64,000 nt of DNA. Source: Uloborus plumipes. Lineage: Eukaryota; Arthropoda; Arachnida; Araneae; Uloboridae. A program made the translations under genes and the position numbers. Below, piece after piece: positions 45,613 through 56,949 of the stretch; positions within the stretch are counted from its first letter, which is position 1, and each line of letters starts with the position of its first letter. The DNA lies in contig JAXGGA010004485.1 in NCBI GenBank assembly GCA_038373865.1, positions 23,848 through 87,847 of the forward strand. Reading direction: 5' to 3'. The notes below the pieces were generated by a model. It worked only from the letters and a program-made list of their open reading frames with translations, did not search any database and had not been told where the DNA came from.

Positions 45613-46720
45613 TAGCCTACTTTCCCATTAAAAATAAAAGAAAGACGAAAAAAGTATGAAAAGTAGCTTAATGCATCTAAAAAATATCGCCAAGTCCAAA
45701 AAATATCGCCAAGTTAAAAAAAATATCGCCAAGTCCAAAAAATATCGCCAAGTTAAAAAAATAAAGAGGTAAAATGAATATCGAAAAATTAAAAATTTGA
45801 AAGTAGGGTATTGAGATGGGGAATTTGTGTGTCGGTCGGTCGGTCTGTCGGTCTGTCTGTCCCCCCCCCTAATAACTTTTGAATGAACATTCCGATTTGG
45901 ACAAACTTTTTTTTGTTGGAAAGATCTCGGCGAGTACAGCTCATTCCCATATTTGATTTTTTGATTTGAACAATTTTTGGTTCAACTTTGAGCCGTTCAA
46001 ACAACCGGTCCCGCGATACTAACTTTTGAATGAACAGTCCGATTTGAACAAACTTTTTTTTGTTCGAAAGATCTTTTCAGGGATACTTCATTCCCGTACC
46101 TACATTTTCGATTTGAACAATTTTTCGTTCAACATTGAACCGTTCAAACAAGCTGTCACCCCTAATAACTTTTGAATGAACAGTCCGATTTAAACATTTT
46201 TTTTTTCGAAAGATCTCGGCAAGGATACTTCATTACCGTATTTAAATTTTCAATGTGAACATTTTTGGTTCAACATTGAACCGTTCAAGCAACCTTTCCC
46301 CACCTAATAACTTTTAAGTGAACCGTCCGAATTGAATAAACTTTTTTTTTGTTCGAAAGATCTTATCAAGAATACTTCATTCCCGTATCTACATTTTCGA
46401 TTTGAACGATTTTTCGTTCAACATTGAACCGTTCAAACAAGCTCTCACCCCTAATAACTTTTGAATGAACAGTCCGATTTAAACAAACTTTTTTTTGTTC
46501 GAAAGATCTCGGCAAGGATACTTCATTACCGTATTTAAATTTTCAATGTGAACATTTTTTCGTTCAACATTGAACCGTTCAAGCAACCTTTCTCCACCTA
46601 ATAACTTTTAAGTGAACCGTCTGAATTGAATAAACTTTTTTTGTTCGAAAGATCTCGGAGAGACTCATTCCCATATTTCACTTTTCAATTTGAACCATTT
46701 TTCGTTCAATGATGAACCGT
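45613..46720 (+). repeat. Two tandem arrays: 20-bp and ~145-bp units
   Basis: First, AATATCGCCAAGT.(A)n occurs about four times at 45680-45760. Second, from about 45866 to 46720 a ~145-bp unit repeats six times: CTAATAACTTTTGAATGAAC, then CCGATTTGAACAAAC, TTCGAAAGATCT, TTCATTCCCGTA and TTCAACATTGAACCGTTCAA. Units alternate in two subtypes (CACCCCTAATAAC and CCCCACCTAATAAC), suggesting duplication of a two-unit block. A TCGG/TCTG microsatellite precedes the array (45833-45861). Confidence 0.78.
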
Positions 46721-47013
46721 TCAGAAAAATTTTTAACATGAGCGCCTACTGGGAAATTTAAATTGAATGTTGATTCTGAACTTAAAGGCGGATTTCCTTC
46801 AAACTAACTTTGTAAGAAAACGGTTTTGATAAAAAATGTATGTTAAGTACTTTTCTGAAAAATCTTCTGTGAGGACTGATTCCGACTCCGACTCCGCAAA
46901 CATGGCGGAAATGCAGGCTCAGAAAAAAATGACTGACTGGGCAGACGATTTTTTGTTTATTTATTCATTTTTTTTGTTTAATTAATTATTATTTTTATTT
47001 ATTTATTTATTTT
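46721..47013. other. Unassigned stretch
   Basis: AT-rich linker with a (TTTA)n tract at 46965-47012; no further structure was seen. Confidence 0.35.
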
Positions 47014-47870
47014 TTGGCAGACGATATTTTTTTTGATTACAAAAATTGTTCATTCACTAGAGCATTTTATTCTTTATTTATATTTAACAACTGGCAACGG
47101 ATTAAAAATAAAATTCGAGACATTTTATTAACGAACGAGGTTTTTTTTCTTTCTTTGATAAAATGTGTTTTGATGTTCTTCGTACTTTTATTTTATTTAT
47201 TTTTTTTTTTCTTTTGAAAACGATTGTGAAATTTTTCTACGGAAGAACTATAACAGTTACATTCTTTAAAAGGTGCGACAAAACTTTATTTACTCGTTTA
47301 TTTACTTTTTACGTGTCCATTTCATCTGATGAGAGGGGCATATTTTGCTTTTAGAAATCAGCTTTAAGTGCTATAAAGGTATGTTTGACATAATTTTCAG
47401 TTTCAGATATTCAAGAGAATATTGATTAGATGCTAGAATGCCGATGTCGATGTACGGGAAAGTAAGCTCGTTTAAATACTTCTTCAGGCTTTCACGGCCG
47501 GCGTCAATATGAAGCGGTATTTCCGGGCTTATAGGCCGTGGTCGATGAGAAAAATGAGTCCCAAACGTTTCGTCGGACACTGCGGTCGACATCATCAGTG
47601 AGTAGTTTGCTGAGACTGATACGCTAGCTTCGGCCGCTCGGGTATTTAAGCAAACGCCATTAGCAGTTTGCTTAAATACCCGAGCGGCCGAAGCTAGCGT
47701 ATCAGTCTCAGCAAACTACTCACTGATGATGTCGACCGCAGTGTCCGACGAAACGTTTGGGACTCATTTTTCTCATCGACCACGGCCTATAAGCCCGGAA
47801 ATACCGCTTCATATAGGCTCGTTTAGTTCTTGACAGAACTTCTGGTTATATATATAGATTTCTACAGCGA
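47014..47870 (+). repeat. Dispersed ~450-bp repeat, copy 1, interrupted by a palindrome
   Basis: It aligns with 58988-59462 (GGCAGACGAT, then TTCATTCACTAGAGCATTTT, TTTTTCTACGGAAGAACT, TTCATCTGATGAGA.GGG.AT and CGATGTACGGGAAAGTA). It is interrupted at 47475-47814. The CTGATGA here is not followed by GAAAC, so it is not a ribozyme. Open frames on both copies (67 and 109 codons) share only part of their sequence and are unconvincing. Confidence 0.6.
47475..47814. mobile_element. 340-bp insertion with a perfect 308-bp palindrome
   Basis: Arms 47507-47655 and 47666-47814 (149 bp each) are perfect reverse complements around the 10-nt loop GCCATTAGCA. The 32-nt extension at the left (starting AATACTTCTTCAGGCTTTCA) is unpaired. 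AAGCTCGTTTA and AGGCTCGTTTA flank it (47464-47474 and 47815-47825), an 11-bp duplication also confirmed by the empty copy at 59428-59440. Each arm holds CTGATGA and, 20 nt later, GAAAC (47723-47729 and 47750-47754 on plus). It is an inverted dimer of a terminal module, probably Penelope-like. Confidence 0.75.
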
Positions 47871-48219
47871 GAAACTAACATTGCTTTGAAATATATATTA
47901 GTTGAAAAGCCTTTAATACTAAATGGCTTTAATTAAACTAATACACAAATAAATACCAGAGAATAACAAGGATTAGTTTTTAGTGTCAATCATTTAAAAT
48001 TTTAGACGCTTTGATAGTTTCTTCTTTTTTTTCTCACATAGTTTTTTATGGAGCATTTTACTTAAGAAAATTAGCTGAAGTTTCGAAATGGAAACATTAC
48101 CTTATTTCAGAAGTACATTTACACTTTAAAGAATAAAATAAAAATATTTTTGAGAAAAAAATTAACCGACTTCAGAAGAAATTAAGAAAAATCTTCAAAT
48201 TTTGCTCAAATTTGAAACG
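47871..48219. other. Unassigned stretch
   Basis: AT-rich DNA with no recognised structure; it precedes a Helitron fragment. Confidence 0.3.
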
Positions 48220-48635
48220 ATTTGTCTTGAATGATTTAATATGAAATCTACTGTTATAAAACGTGGTTGATATGAAACAGTGATAATAATGATAGTGAGA
48301 ATTTTGAATGAAGGCGTAACTAAATCAGACATAAAATTCTTTAGAGGGCCACGTACGTAGTATTTTTCAACCGACTTCAACAAAGGAGGAGGTTATACAA
48401 TTCGTGGGAGATTTTTTTTTTTTTTTTTGTATGTTATAAGGTTACTCGAAGACGCCTGGACCGATTTCAAAAATTTTTGTCTGAAAGGTCTTTCTTTATG
48501 AATGGTCCCATCCTCTCGTGGTTCGGGCTCGATAACGGGAACCTGCAGAAATCGTCGAAATAGAAATCGGGAGCACAGTAATCGTAATAATGACAATTTT
48601 GAATGCAAGGCTTCTCTGGGTTACATAATGGGTCA
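48220..48635 (+). repeat. Fragments of two repeat families
   Basis: 48220-48365 matches the middle of the TCTACTTATATT Helitrons (GATATGAAACAGTGATAATAA, GAATTTTGAATGAAGGC). 48368-48632 matches the AACCGACTTCAAC repeat at 42698-43000. Neither has intact ends. Confidence 0.55.
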
Positions 48636-50134
48636 TTCCATGTGAAATCAACAAGCCTTAAAACTTGACCATCACCAATTTCGAAAAAAAAATCATAGGG
48701 TTGAATACATCTATAAAGTGATACAAAAAATGGTTTTTAAAATTTTTTTTCAGCTGTTAGTTTTTTGTGGAGAACCCCCTAAAAAACTCAAAAAATGGCA
48801 AAAAGTCAAATTTTGGTACATACAAAGATTCAATTTTCTCAGCTTCTATTGCAGCTAAAGTCGTTTGCTATATGTCATTTTAAAGCTCTTTAAACAAGCT
48901 TTCATATGATATATGACTTGACACGGTTTCGGGATGTTATTATTTCAAGGTCACCGAAAGCATTATTTGACCTTGAATATCTCAAAAAGTGTATTTTTTA
49001 AAATTCTGAAAAAAATATATTTCTTACTTCCCAATGTAGTGAATATGTGATAAAAATTTCAGAATGGGACAGCAATGGGATCTGGATGAAAAGGGGCATA
49101 GACTTTTTACACTCTTACCACTTTATTGCAATGCCTATGGCTCCTGAAGATATATAATACAGAAATATTGCAAACTGTGAAATGCTAGTTATAAGTGCAG
49201 GTTGGCACATTCCACTTCTTATTTTGAGAGGTTATAAATCATTCCTGTAGTGTTTCTCCTAGGGTCCACTTTCGAAAGCAAAAATTTATAAGGCACACCA
49301 TGGGATGTGGCAAAAAAATGCCACTCTGCTTTAATCCCGAAATCTGATTCATGATAACTCATTTTAAGGAAATTCAGTCTATTTCTGTACTGTGAGGCAG
49401 CTTCATTACAGAAGTAATAGATCAAACTTGGTTTGGTGGCATTATTCATTTTCAAGATTCAACAATAAGAAAATTTATGAATATTTATCTTGTTATAATT
49501 TCAGACTGCCTCACTCATAGCGCAATAGCAGTTCACCTTTTGCTAGAGCCATTCAGCAAAAATGATTTATGACAGTCAAATCATGACACCGTGACATTTG
49601 TTTCATTGGGCAAATGAGCATATCAAACCAATAAATTTTCAATATTGCAAAATTGAAGATTATTATAAACAGGAAGAAGAGGTTCTGAAATCCAGAAAAA
49701 AATGACAGCAAGAACAATACCAGGCACTCAGTCTTCGTTGTTTCATGCCGTTAAATAGGAATCAGATGCAAGTGATAACATATTCATTTTCCAACACTAT
49801 AAGGATCGAACGTGTTACACTGTTACAACTGTCAAAGGCGATCTTGATTGCCCAGAAATGGTTGGATTCTTGATCTGCAGGTATAATGAATATTGGTGGC
49901 TAAGGTGCGTCTTAGACACAGATGAAGAAAATCAAGCTGTTGCAGCCTCATGGACCCTCAAGTTCTTTCTACTATCCTGACTTTGAAAATGTTTTCAATG
50001 TGCCTATAAGTGCTATTATTTCGAAAGTAGACCCTCTAAGAAACGCTACAGGAAGGATTTATAACCTCTCAAAACAAGAACTGGAATATGGCAACCGTCA
50101 CTTACATTTCACATTTTGCCATATTTCTGTATTA
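48636..50134. pseudogene. Remnants of a multicopy arthropod ORF in two orientations
   Basis: Plus strand, about 49720-50075: broken frames give TQSSLFHAVK, CPEMVGFLICRYNEYWWLRC and, in another frame, LQPHGPSSSFYYPDFENVFN with SKVDPLRNATGRIYNLSK. Minus strand 49455-49219: YHESDFGIKAEWHFFATSHG and SKVDPRRNTTGMIYNLSK. I recall the EWHFFATSHG and HPHGPS.SF motifs from an abundant, repeat-associated protein of unknown function in arthropods. GGGTCATTCCATGTGAAATC at 48629 looks like one terminal repeat of that family. Stops and frameshifts make both copies dead, and the inverted order implies a rearrangement. Confidence 0.5.
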
Positions 50135-50335
50135 TACACTGGCGGAAAAAAAAATCCCAACACCAAGAAAGACTTGTGTTAGATAAACGAAATTTGGTAC
50201 GCGTGTTTATACAACTGAAAGATGACATCGATTGAAATTTCGTGTTCCCGCGCATAAGTGTGGCGCAGCTGGCGTCACTCAGAACATGCAAATAAGGCTT
50301 GTTTTAAAAGCGTGTTGTGAAGCTCGTGAGTATTA

Positions 50336-51592
50336 TCTACTTATATTAAAAACTGAGTATCTTTCTCACTATCTTTCTTTCTAACTATCTTTCTTTCTAA
50401 CTATCTTTCTATCTTTCTATGTCACGCTTCTTTCTCCTGAACGCCAATGAACTGAAAGTCGAACCAGGTACCGATAGATAGGTAATTTTTCAAGCTTCTT
50501 TAGTTTCAATTGATATAATTATACGATTTTAATTAGCGAAGATATCAATTAATAAGTAGTCAAATTTAAAGCGATTAAGCCTAATAAATGATTAAATATG
50601 AAATCCATTCTTGCAAACCGTCGTTGCTATGAAACGGTGATAATGATAATGAGAATTTTGAATGAAGGCTTAACTAAATCAAACACGAAACTCATAAGCG
50701 GACCACTTACGTAGAATTTTTATCGCTAGCTACTGGTAATATTTTGAAACATTTATTTGTTGAAGAGCCATCTACTTATATTAAAAACTGAGTATCTTTC
50801 TCACTATCTTTCTTTCTAACTATCTTTCTTTCTAACTATCTTTCTATCTTTCTATGTCACGCTTCTTTCTCCTGAACGCCAATGAACTGAAAGTCGAACC
50901 AGGTACCGATAGATAGGTAATTTTTCAAGCTTCTTTAGTTTCAATTGATATAATTATACGATTTTAATTAGCGAAGATATCAATTAATAAGTAGTCAAAT
51001 TTAAAGCGATTAAGCCTAATAAATGATTAAATATGAAATCCATTCTTGCAAACCGTCGTTGCTATGAAACGGTGATAACAATGATAATGAGAATTTTGAA
51101 TGAAGGCTTAACTAAATCAAACACGAAACTCATAAGCGGACCACTTACGTAGAATTTTTATCGCTAGCTACTGGTAATATTTTGAAACATTTATTTGTTG
51201 AAGAGCCATCTACTTATATTAAAAACTGAGTATCTATGTCTGCTTTTTTTCTTTGAGCGACCTGAACTTACTGAAACTTTCCTCACCATCTTGAAGGCGT
51301 GAAGCATCTCAATAATTCGAATGATTTTTTTATATAGGAAAAAAGTAAAGGCGTGAAGCGCCTGTAAGCGAGCCGCCTTGGCGGGGAGTAGTTTCTTTAA
51401 ATTTTTTTCTCACTACTTTCAGGGCACGAAGTGCCCGTGCAACGCCGGGCCACGTGCGTGGTATGTCTTGAAATCGAATGAACATTAAATTATTTTAAAT
51501 AATATAATTTCAGAATGAGGTAAAAGTTAGAGAGGGGGGACGTTATGCATCAGCATGCCGCAGGAAGCTAATCTAGCTGCCCTGGCAGCTAG
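50336..51592 (+). mobile_element. Helitron 4 (TCTACTTATATT family) with duplicated 5' part
   Basis: It starts TCTACTTATATTAAAAACTG after GTATTA and ends AGCTGCCCTGGCAGCTAG (hairpin plus CTAG) before T. The sister transposon at 27890-29316 shows the uninterrupted target. Two near-identical ~434-bp units (50336-50770 and 50771-51207) each begin with the 5' terminus and a CTTTCTAACTAT microsatellite, followed by a third 5' terminus and the unique tail (51208-51592). No Rep/helicase. Confidence 0.88.
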
Positions 51593-51635
51593 TATTTCCA
51601 TGAAATTTGACAAATCGCGTTCATCTTAGTCAGGA

Positions 51636-52658
51636 ATGCCTTTAAGAAGACGAAGAAGATATTATCAACAGCTCACAGAGTTTAAACGAGGTCGTACAAT
51701 TTGGCTACGAGAAGGTGGATTTTCATTTCGCGATATTGCAGAAAGACTTGGGTGGGAATGTTTCCACCATGCATGATTATTGGGAGCTATGGTCAAGGGA
51801 TGGTACTACCTCAAGAAGATCGAGTTCCGAGCTGCCACGTGGCACGACTGAGAAGGAAGATCTCCGAATCTTGCGTACGGCTGTGGCGCATCGTACTGCA
51901 TCTGCGACTGACATTCGAGCTGCAGTTGGTACCGTCGTGACCCAAGGAACGGTAAGAAACTGTTCACTTCAAGGACAGCTCCGAGCCAGGCAGCCTGTAG
52001 CCGGTATTCCATTGACTGCAAACCATTACCTTTTCCGACGGCAGTGGTGCCACGACAGAGCTCACTGGAAGTCGGAGTGGAGATCTGTTGTAATTTTTGA
52101 TGAAAACAGATTCTGAATTAGTGCCAGTGGTGGCTGTATATTGGTCAGAAGGAGGCCAGGGGACCGCCTGCATCCAAGCGGTCTACGGCCTAGACACAAG
52201 GGACTCACACCTGGAGTTATGGTCTCTGGAGCAATTTCCTACGACAGCAGGGGCATTCTTGTGGTTATCCCAAACTTACTGACTGAAAATTTGTCGTCAG
52301 TCTGTTAATTTAACCAGTAGTACAGCCCTTCATGAGTAGCATTCAAGGGGGCGTTTTCCAACCGGATAACGCTCGCCCTCACATCGCTGCTGTAACGCAA
52401 TTTGCTCTACAGAGTGCTGACATGTTACCATGACCTGCCAAATCACCAGGTCTGTCTTCAATTGATAACGTAAGGGATATCATGGGATGGCACTTCGAGC
52501 ATCATCCACAGTCAGCAATAACGGTCCTAGTAATGACACAGCAAGTGCAACAAGCATGGAACTCCATACCACAAAGTGACATTCGGCACCTGTATGACAT
52601 AATGCATGCACGCTTGCAGGCTTGCCTTCAAAATTCTGGAGGTTACACCCTCTATTAA
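51636..52658 (+). pseudogene. Tc1-like transposase remnant, second copy
   Basis: ATG at 51636 to TAA at 52656-52658, 1023 bp, the same span as its sister at 28053-29075. The N-terminal helix-turn-helix reads MPLRRRRRYYQQLTEFKRGR, then FSFRDIAERLGWE; after that the frame shifts. 51811-52116 carries the HTH2 part (LRILRTAVAHRTASATDIRA) and ends at FDENRF, where a stop replaces the following codon; the first catalytic aspartate would be that D. Near 52355 another frame gives QPDNARPH, the second aspartate. Many breaks; not functional. Confidence 0.82.
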
Positions 52659-52826
52659 ATTAACATAATTTCACATTTGCACAGCATTTTCTTGAGCTTA
52701 AATTAGCCAGTGATCTTGTACATTTAATCAATTAAACATGTTAACTAAACAATTGCATTACCCAAATTTCATTACTCTACGGCAATTTTTTCTTGGTGTT
52801 GGGATTTTTTTTTCCGCCAGTGTATA

Positions 52827-53185
52827 TCTCCCCAAAAACAACAGTGTTGTAAAAAAATGCCCCGCCAAGAAAACCTTAAATGCTCAGGCTTAAAAAGTTA
52901 TGATATCGAGTTTTCCCGCCAAGTTTGTGCCAAAATACAACTAACGTGTATGGATAGTTCTTTTAAATTGTTTTCAGTTTTGCCAGGCGGGAAGCTTTGT
53001 CTTGTGAGGTGGTTGCTTAATGAGTAAAAACTTCCCGCCTGGCAGGACTGAAAACAATTTAAAAGAACTATCCATACAGGTTAGTTGTAGTTTGGCACAA
53101 ACTTGGTGGGAAAACTCGATATCATAACTTTTTAAGGTTTTCTTGGCGGGGGATTTTTTTAACAACACTGTTGCTTTGGGGGAGA
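52827..53185. mobile_element. 359-bp foldback MITE with TCTCCCC ends
   Basis: The left arm (TCTCCCCAAAAACAACAGTG, CCGCCAAGAAAACCTTAAA) and right arm (its complement) pair over about 165 bp each, with the centre near 53000 at TGCCAGGCGGGAAGC. TA flanks lie at 52825-52826 and 53186-53187. The Tc1-like element landed immediately to the left. Non-coding despite minus-strand frames in the arms. Confidence 0.75.
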
Positions 53186-53187
53186 TA

Positions 53188-53836
53188 TCACAAGTTTTTG
53201 CATTAATATTATTTCTCTGCCTGTTTTTTTTTTTCTCTTCAAAATTTACTTTGCATGTTTTTTTTTCCTTCAACATTTTTCTTGGCGGTCCGACATTTGT
53301 GGTTTTCTTGACGGCATGCATTTGGTGCAAAAGTTCAAGGATCTTCTTCAGTCTGAGATACATTTGAAATCAATCACAATGTACCACCCGAACCGACGCA
53401 AAACAAAGCTAGTTGCTAACAATAGAACGCAGTATAGTTATTCGGCCGAGGCCTTGTGAGTACCTAGGGCGGAGCCCTCTACCTCACCGGTCGATCGTGA
53501 TTGGAAGGATTCCGCCGAAGGGGACTAGCTGTTGATTGGATGGCAAATTGCTAACAATACTACGATTAAATTAAAAGTTAAAAAAAAACAGACCCTGACT
53601 GCCGATCTCATATTAAAATGAACTAAATTGAAGATCCCTTTTAAAAGCCTTCTGCAATAAAATCAATTAAATATTTTGTATGTTAACAAATAGAAACTGG
53701 CAACAGATGAAATTATAAATCATTGAGTTTTCTTTCCTCGTCACCCAACAATGACAGCAGTTTCCAATCGCTTGAATAAATGCTCAGACGTTAAACAGAG
53801 CTAGTAGATAAAAATCGGACCAATTTTAAGCATTAA
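53188..53836. other. Unassigned stretch
   Basis: A GC-richer block at 53440-53530 (GGCCGAGGCCTTGTGAGTAC...) stands out but has no A/B boxes or TIRs. Nothing else was identified. Confidence 0.3.
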
Positions 53837-56349
53837 CTAGCTGCCAGGGCAGCTAGATTAGCTTCCTGAGGCATTTTGATTCCTAATGTCCTCCCGCCTA
53901 CCAACCCTTACCTCATTCTGATGTGATATTATTAGATATAATTCAATTTTCATAAGATTTTAAGACATACTACGTACGTGGCCCACCAATGCCCAAGCAG
54001 CTAGCTGCGTGGCCCGGCTTTGCACGGGCGCTTCTCGCCTTTAAAGTAGTAAAGAATGTTTCAAGAAACTACTCCCCGCCAAGGCGGCTCGCTAACAGGC
54101 GCTTCAGGCCTTCACTTTTTTCCTGCATCAAAAAAATCATTCGAATTAATGAGATGCTTCGCGCCTTCAAAATGGTGAGGAAAGTTTCAGTAAGTTCAGC
54201 TCGCTCAAAGGAAAAAAGCCAGACATAGATACTCAGTTTTTAATATAAGTAGATGGCTCTTCAACAAATGAATGTTTCAAAATATTACCAGTAGCTAGCG
54301 ATAAAAATTCTACGTAAGTGGCCCGCTTATGAGTTTCGTGTTTGATTTAGTTAAGCCTTCATTCAAAATTCTCATTATCATTGTTATCACTGTTTCATAG
54401 CAACGACGGTTTGCAAGAATGGATTTCATGTCTAATATCTTTAAACGAGCAATTCTTGTATATATATATATTTATTTATTTATTTATTTATTTTTCGGAT
54501 CTCGAAAACGGCTCTAACGATTTCTATAAAAATTTGTATTTAGATAGAGTTTTGGATTCTGAGTTCATCTACGTCGGCGTTTTTTCTGTAAAAACGCGAG
54601 TTTTCACAAAAAACCCCGTTTTTCTGTGCCTTCATTGAAAGTTTGAGAATCTTTTATTGCGCCATTTTCTTTATGATTACTTTCATTGTTACTGTTTCCG
54701 TGGCGACGACGTTTTGTTATAACAATTGGATTTCATATTTAATCACATCAGCGCGAGTTCAAATTATGGTATTTGGCAACGTTAAATTGTTATTGTTTTT
54801 GAAATGTTAAAGCAAGGCTTCACTAGATAACAAGCTGTTTCATTTATTCAAAAGCCATGGAATAAAAGCAGTGGTTACTGTCCAGCGACATTTATTCAAT
54901 TTTATGGCAACTTACACGATATAAAAATCGGATTATTTTACTTTTCAAGTACGATTTAAAAATTGAGTATAAAAGTGTTAGTTTTCAAATACTTTTTTTT
55001 CCTCCTCAAGAGTGTTTAGTAAGATATTTCAGGTAAAAAAACAATAAATACGAAACTCAATTTTCTTAAAATATTAAGTTTCAAAACAAAATTACATCTA
55101 TCTAATATCTTTAGACGAGCAATTCTTGTATATATATATTTCGGATCTCGAAAACGGCTCTGACGATTTTGATAAAATTTTGTATTTAGATAGAGTTTTG
55201 GTTTTTGAGTTTATCTACATCGGCATTTTTTCTGTAAAAACGCGAGTTTTCACAAAAAACCCCGTTTTTTGTGCCTTCATTAGAAGTTTGACGAGCTTTC
55301 TTTCGCCATTTTCTTTATGATTACTCTTATTGTTACTGTTTCATAATAACCACGTTTTATTATAACAATGGATTTCGTATTTAATTACATCAGCGTAAAT
55401 TTAAATTTTTATGGTATTTGGCAAACGAGTTTTGGCAACACGCTAGAATTTTATTGTTTTTGAAATTTAAAAGAGATCGATCAAAAGAAAGTTAGAATAG
55501 GGTGTAGGCCGCGGTAGTGCGATCGGTAAGTCGTCGGACTCGTAACCAGAGGGTCCCGGTCCGATCATATATAGGAAGCCCAGCCGATCAAAGATCCACC
55601 GCCTTCATTAATGGTGGCTGGGGAACGTTGAAAATGTTCGTGGTCATAAAATCCTCCAAGTGAAACGATACCTCTGGGGGATGCTGAGCCAAGGGTTTGC
55701 TCGGCCCTTGGGCCTGGTTCAAAAATGAACAGAGCGCTCTTCAAGGCCCCATCCCGGTTAAACTACGAGTTGTGGTATATACGGGGGGAACCTTGGAGTG
55801 TGCAGTCAAGTGAAAGTCAAAACCAACTGGAACCAAATGCGTACTGGAGAACATGGACTCTGCATCCATTCTTATCAACCCCTCCCGCGCTTTAGAGGCC
55901 AAATGAAATGAAATTGGGTGTGATTTTACGGTGAGCATGGATTAAATAAGGTTGTGTTTTTTAAAACAAATTACGGCTGTTTTAAAAGCATAATTGCAAC
56001 CAAAGGCTTAAAAATGCTTTTCAAATTTATCTAAATAAGTACTTCGCATTTTAGAAAAAAACACGAGTTTATAAACCTCTTTTTTTTTAAACCGAGCGGG
56101 CTCGGTCCCCTGGTACTTTAATCATTTATTAGGCTTAATCGCTTTTAACTTGACTACTTATTAATTGATATCTTCGCTAATTAAAATCGTATAATTATAT
56201 AAATTGAAACTAATGAAGCCTGAAAAATGACCTATCTATCGGTACCTGGTTCGACTTTCAGTTCATTGGCGTTCAGGAGAAAGAAGCGTGACATAGATAG
56301 ATAGAAAGAAAGAAAGATAGAACGATACTCAGTTTTTAATATAAGTAGA
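53837..56349 (-). mobile_element. Helitron 5 (TCTACTTATATT family), reversed, with SINE
   Basis: On the minus strand it starts TCTACTTATATTAAAAACTG (56349) and ends CTAGCTGCCCTGGCAGCTAG (53837) before T. A second internal 5' terminus lies at 54252, and diverged repeats sharing CGGATCTCGAAAACGGCTCT lie at 54490-54720 and 55140-55360. The SINE at 55512-55912 interrupts it. No Rep/helicase domain. The host insertion site is A|T. Confidence 0.8.
55512..55912 (+). mobile_element. tRNA-derived SINE, copy 3, longer form
   Basis: A diverged head (GGCCGCGGTAGTGCGATCGG) with a 17-bp insertion in its T-arm region, then the family body. Unlike the other copies it continues ~100 bp beyond GGAGTG and ends in AAATGAAATGAAAT. 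This extra part may be the original 3' end that other copies lack, or a subfamily feature. GGGTGT lies on both sides, but a clear duplication is not established. Confidence 0.75.
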
Positions 56350-56949
56350 TATGCTCACCGACATTTTAGATTGAAATTCTTTTAAAACAATTATAATTCA
56401 CGTATTTTAGAGCATTCGTGCAAATGTGCCTGACGCAGAAAAATCAGGGCTTTCTATCTATACATAACACTAATTTGTGCGAGCATTTTTTCATCCTCAT
56501 ATAAAAGGATTTATGCAAAAATGCCGCGTTAAAGTTAGAATAAATTTATAATTAATGGATTATTAGTAAATTTGATACAGAATTTTACATTTGAGATCGC
56601 ATTCTAAATTTCAAAAGAATCCGATTAAGTAGAATGTGAATAAAAATGTGTGTGTGTGTTGCAAGATTGCGTTACATACATAGATACAGTTGAAGCTAAT
56701 ATGCGTTGTAAGAAGTTAATATGATAAGACTGTTAATAATAAGACTGTTAGGTTATGACAGTCAAAAATAAAAATTCTTCTTTGGAAAAGTTAAAGAGAG
56801 AGGTTGAGACTGAGTTGGGGAGGGGGTGGTGAAAAACAGTATGATCGCTAAGATACTCTAAAATCAGCCTGATTTAAGTAATAAAAATAGCTAAAATCAT
56901 TTATCTACAACAGCTTTGCTTGATAAATTATTTAATTCCTAAATCTTAC
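56350..56949. other. Intron-side sequence 3' of the long exon
   Basis: On the minus strand this follows the donor of the exon at 56950-58383 and begins GTAAGA. It contains a GT microsatellite at 56648-56660. No other feature was seen. Confidence 0.4.

Larger units (their letters stand above)
50137..52822 (+). mobile_element. Tc1-like transposon (ACACTGGCGG family), split by a Helitron
   Basis: The ends CACTGGCGG... and ...CCGCCAGTG are flanked by TA (50135-50136 and 52823-52824). Subtracting the Helitron (50336-51592, 1257 bp) leaves 1429 bp, against 1427 bp for the copy at 27890-29316. Orientation is opposite to that copy. It is inserted in the left flank of the MITE at 52827. Confidence 0.88.

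Noticed and set aside
47330..47345. CTGATGA motif as a hammerhead (also at 59.29 kb)
   Set aside because: No GAAAC or pairing stems follow within the required distance at either site.
50362..50420. Tandem CTTTCTAACTAT repeats as a CRISPR-like array
   Set aside because: It is a simple microsatellite in a Helitron without unique spacers; the genome is eukaryotic.
53440..53530. GC-rich block as a tRNA or SINE
   Set aside because: No A or B box and no cloverleaf pairing.
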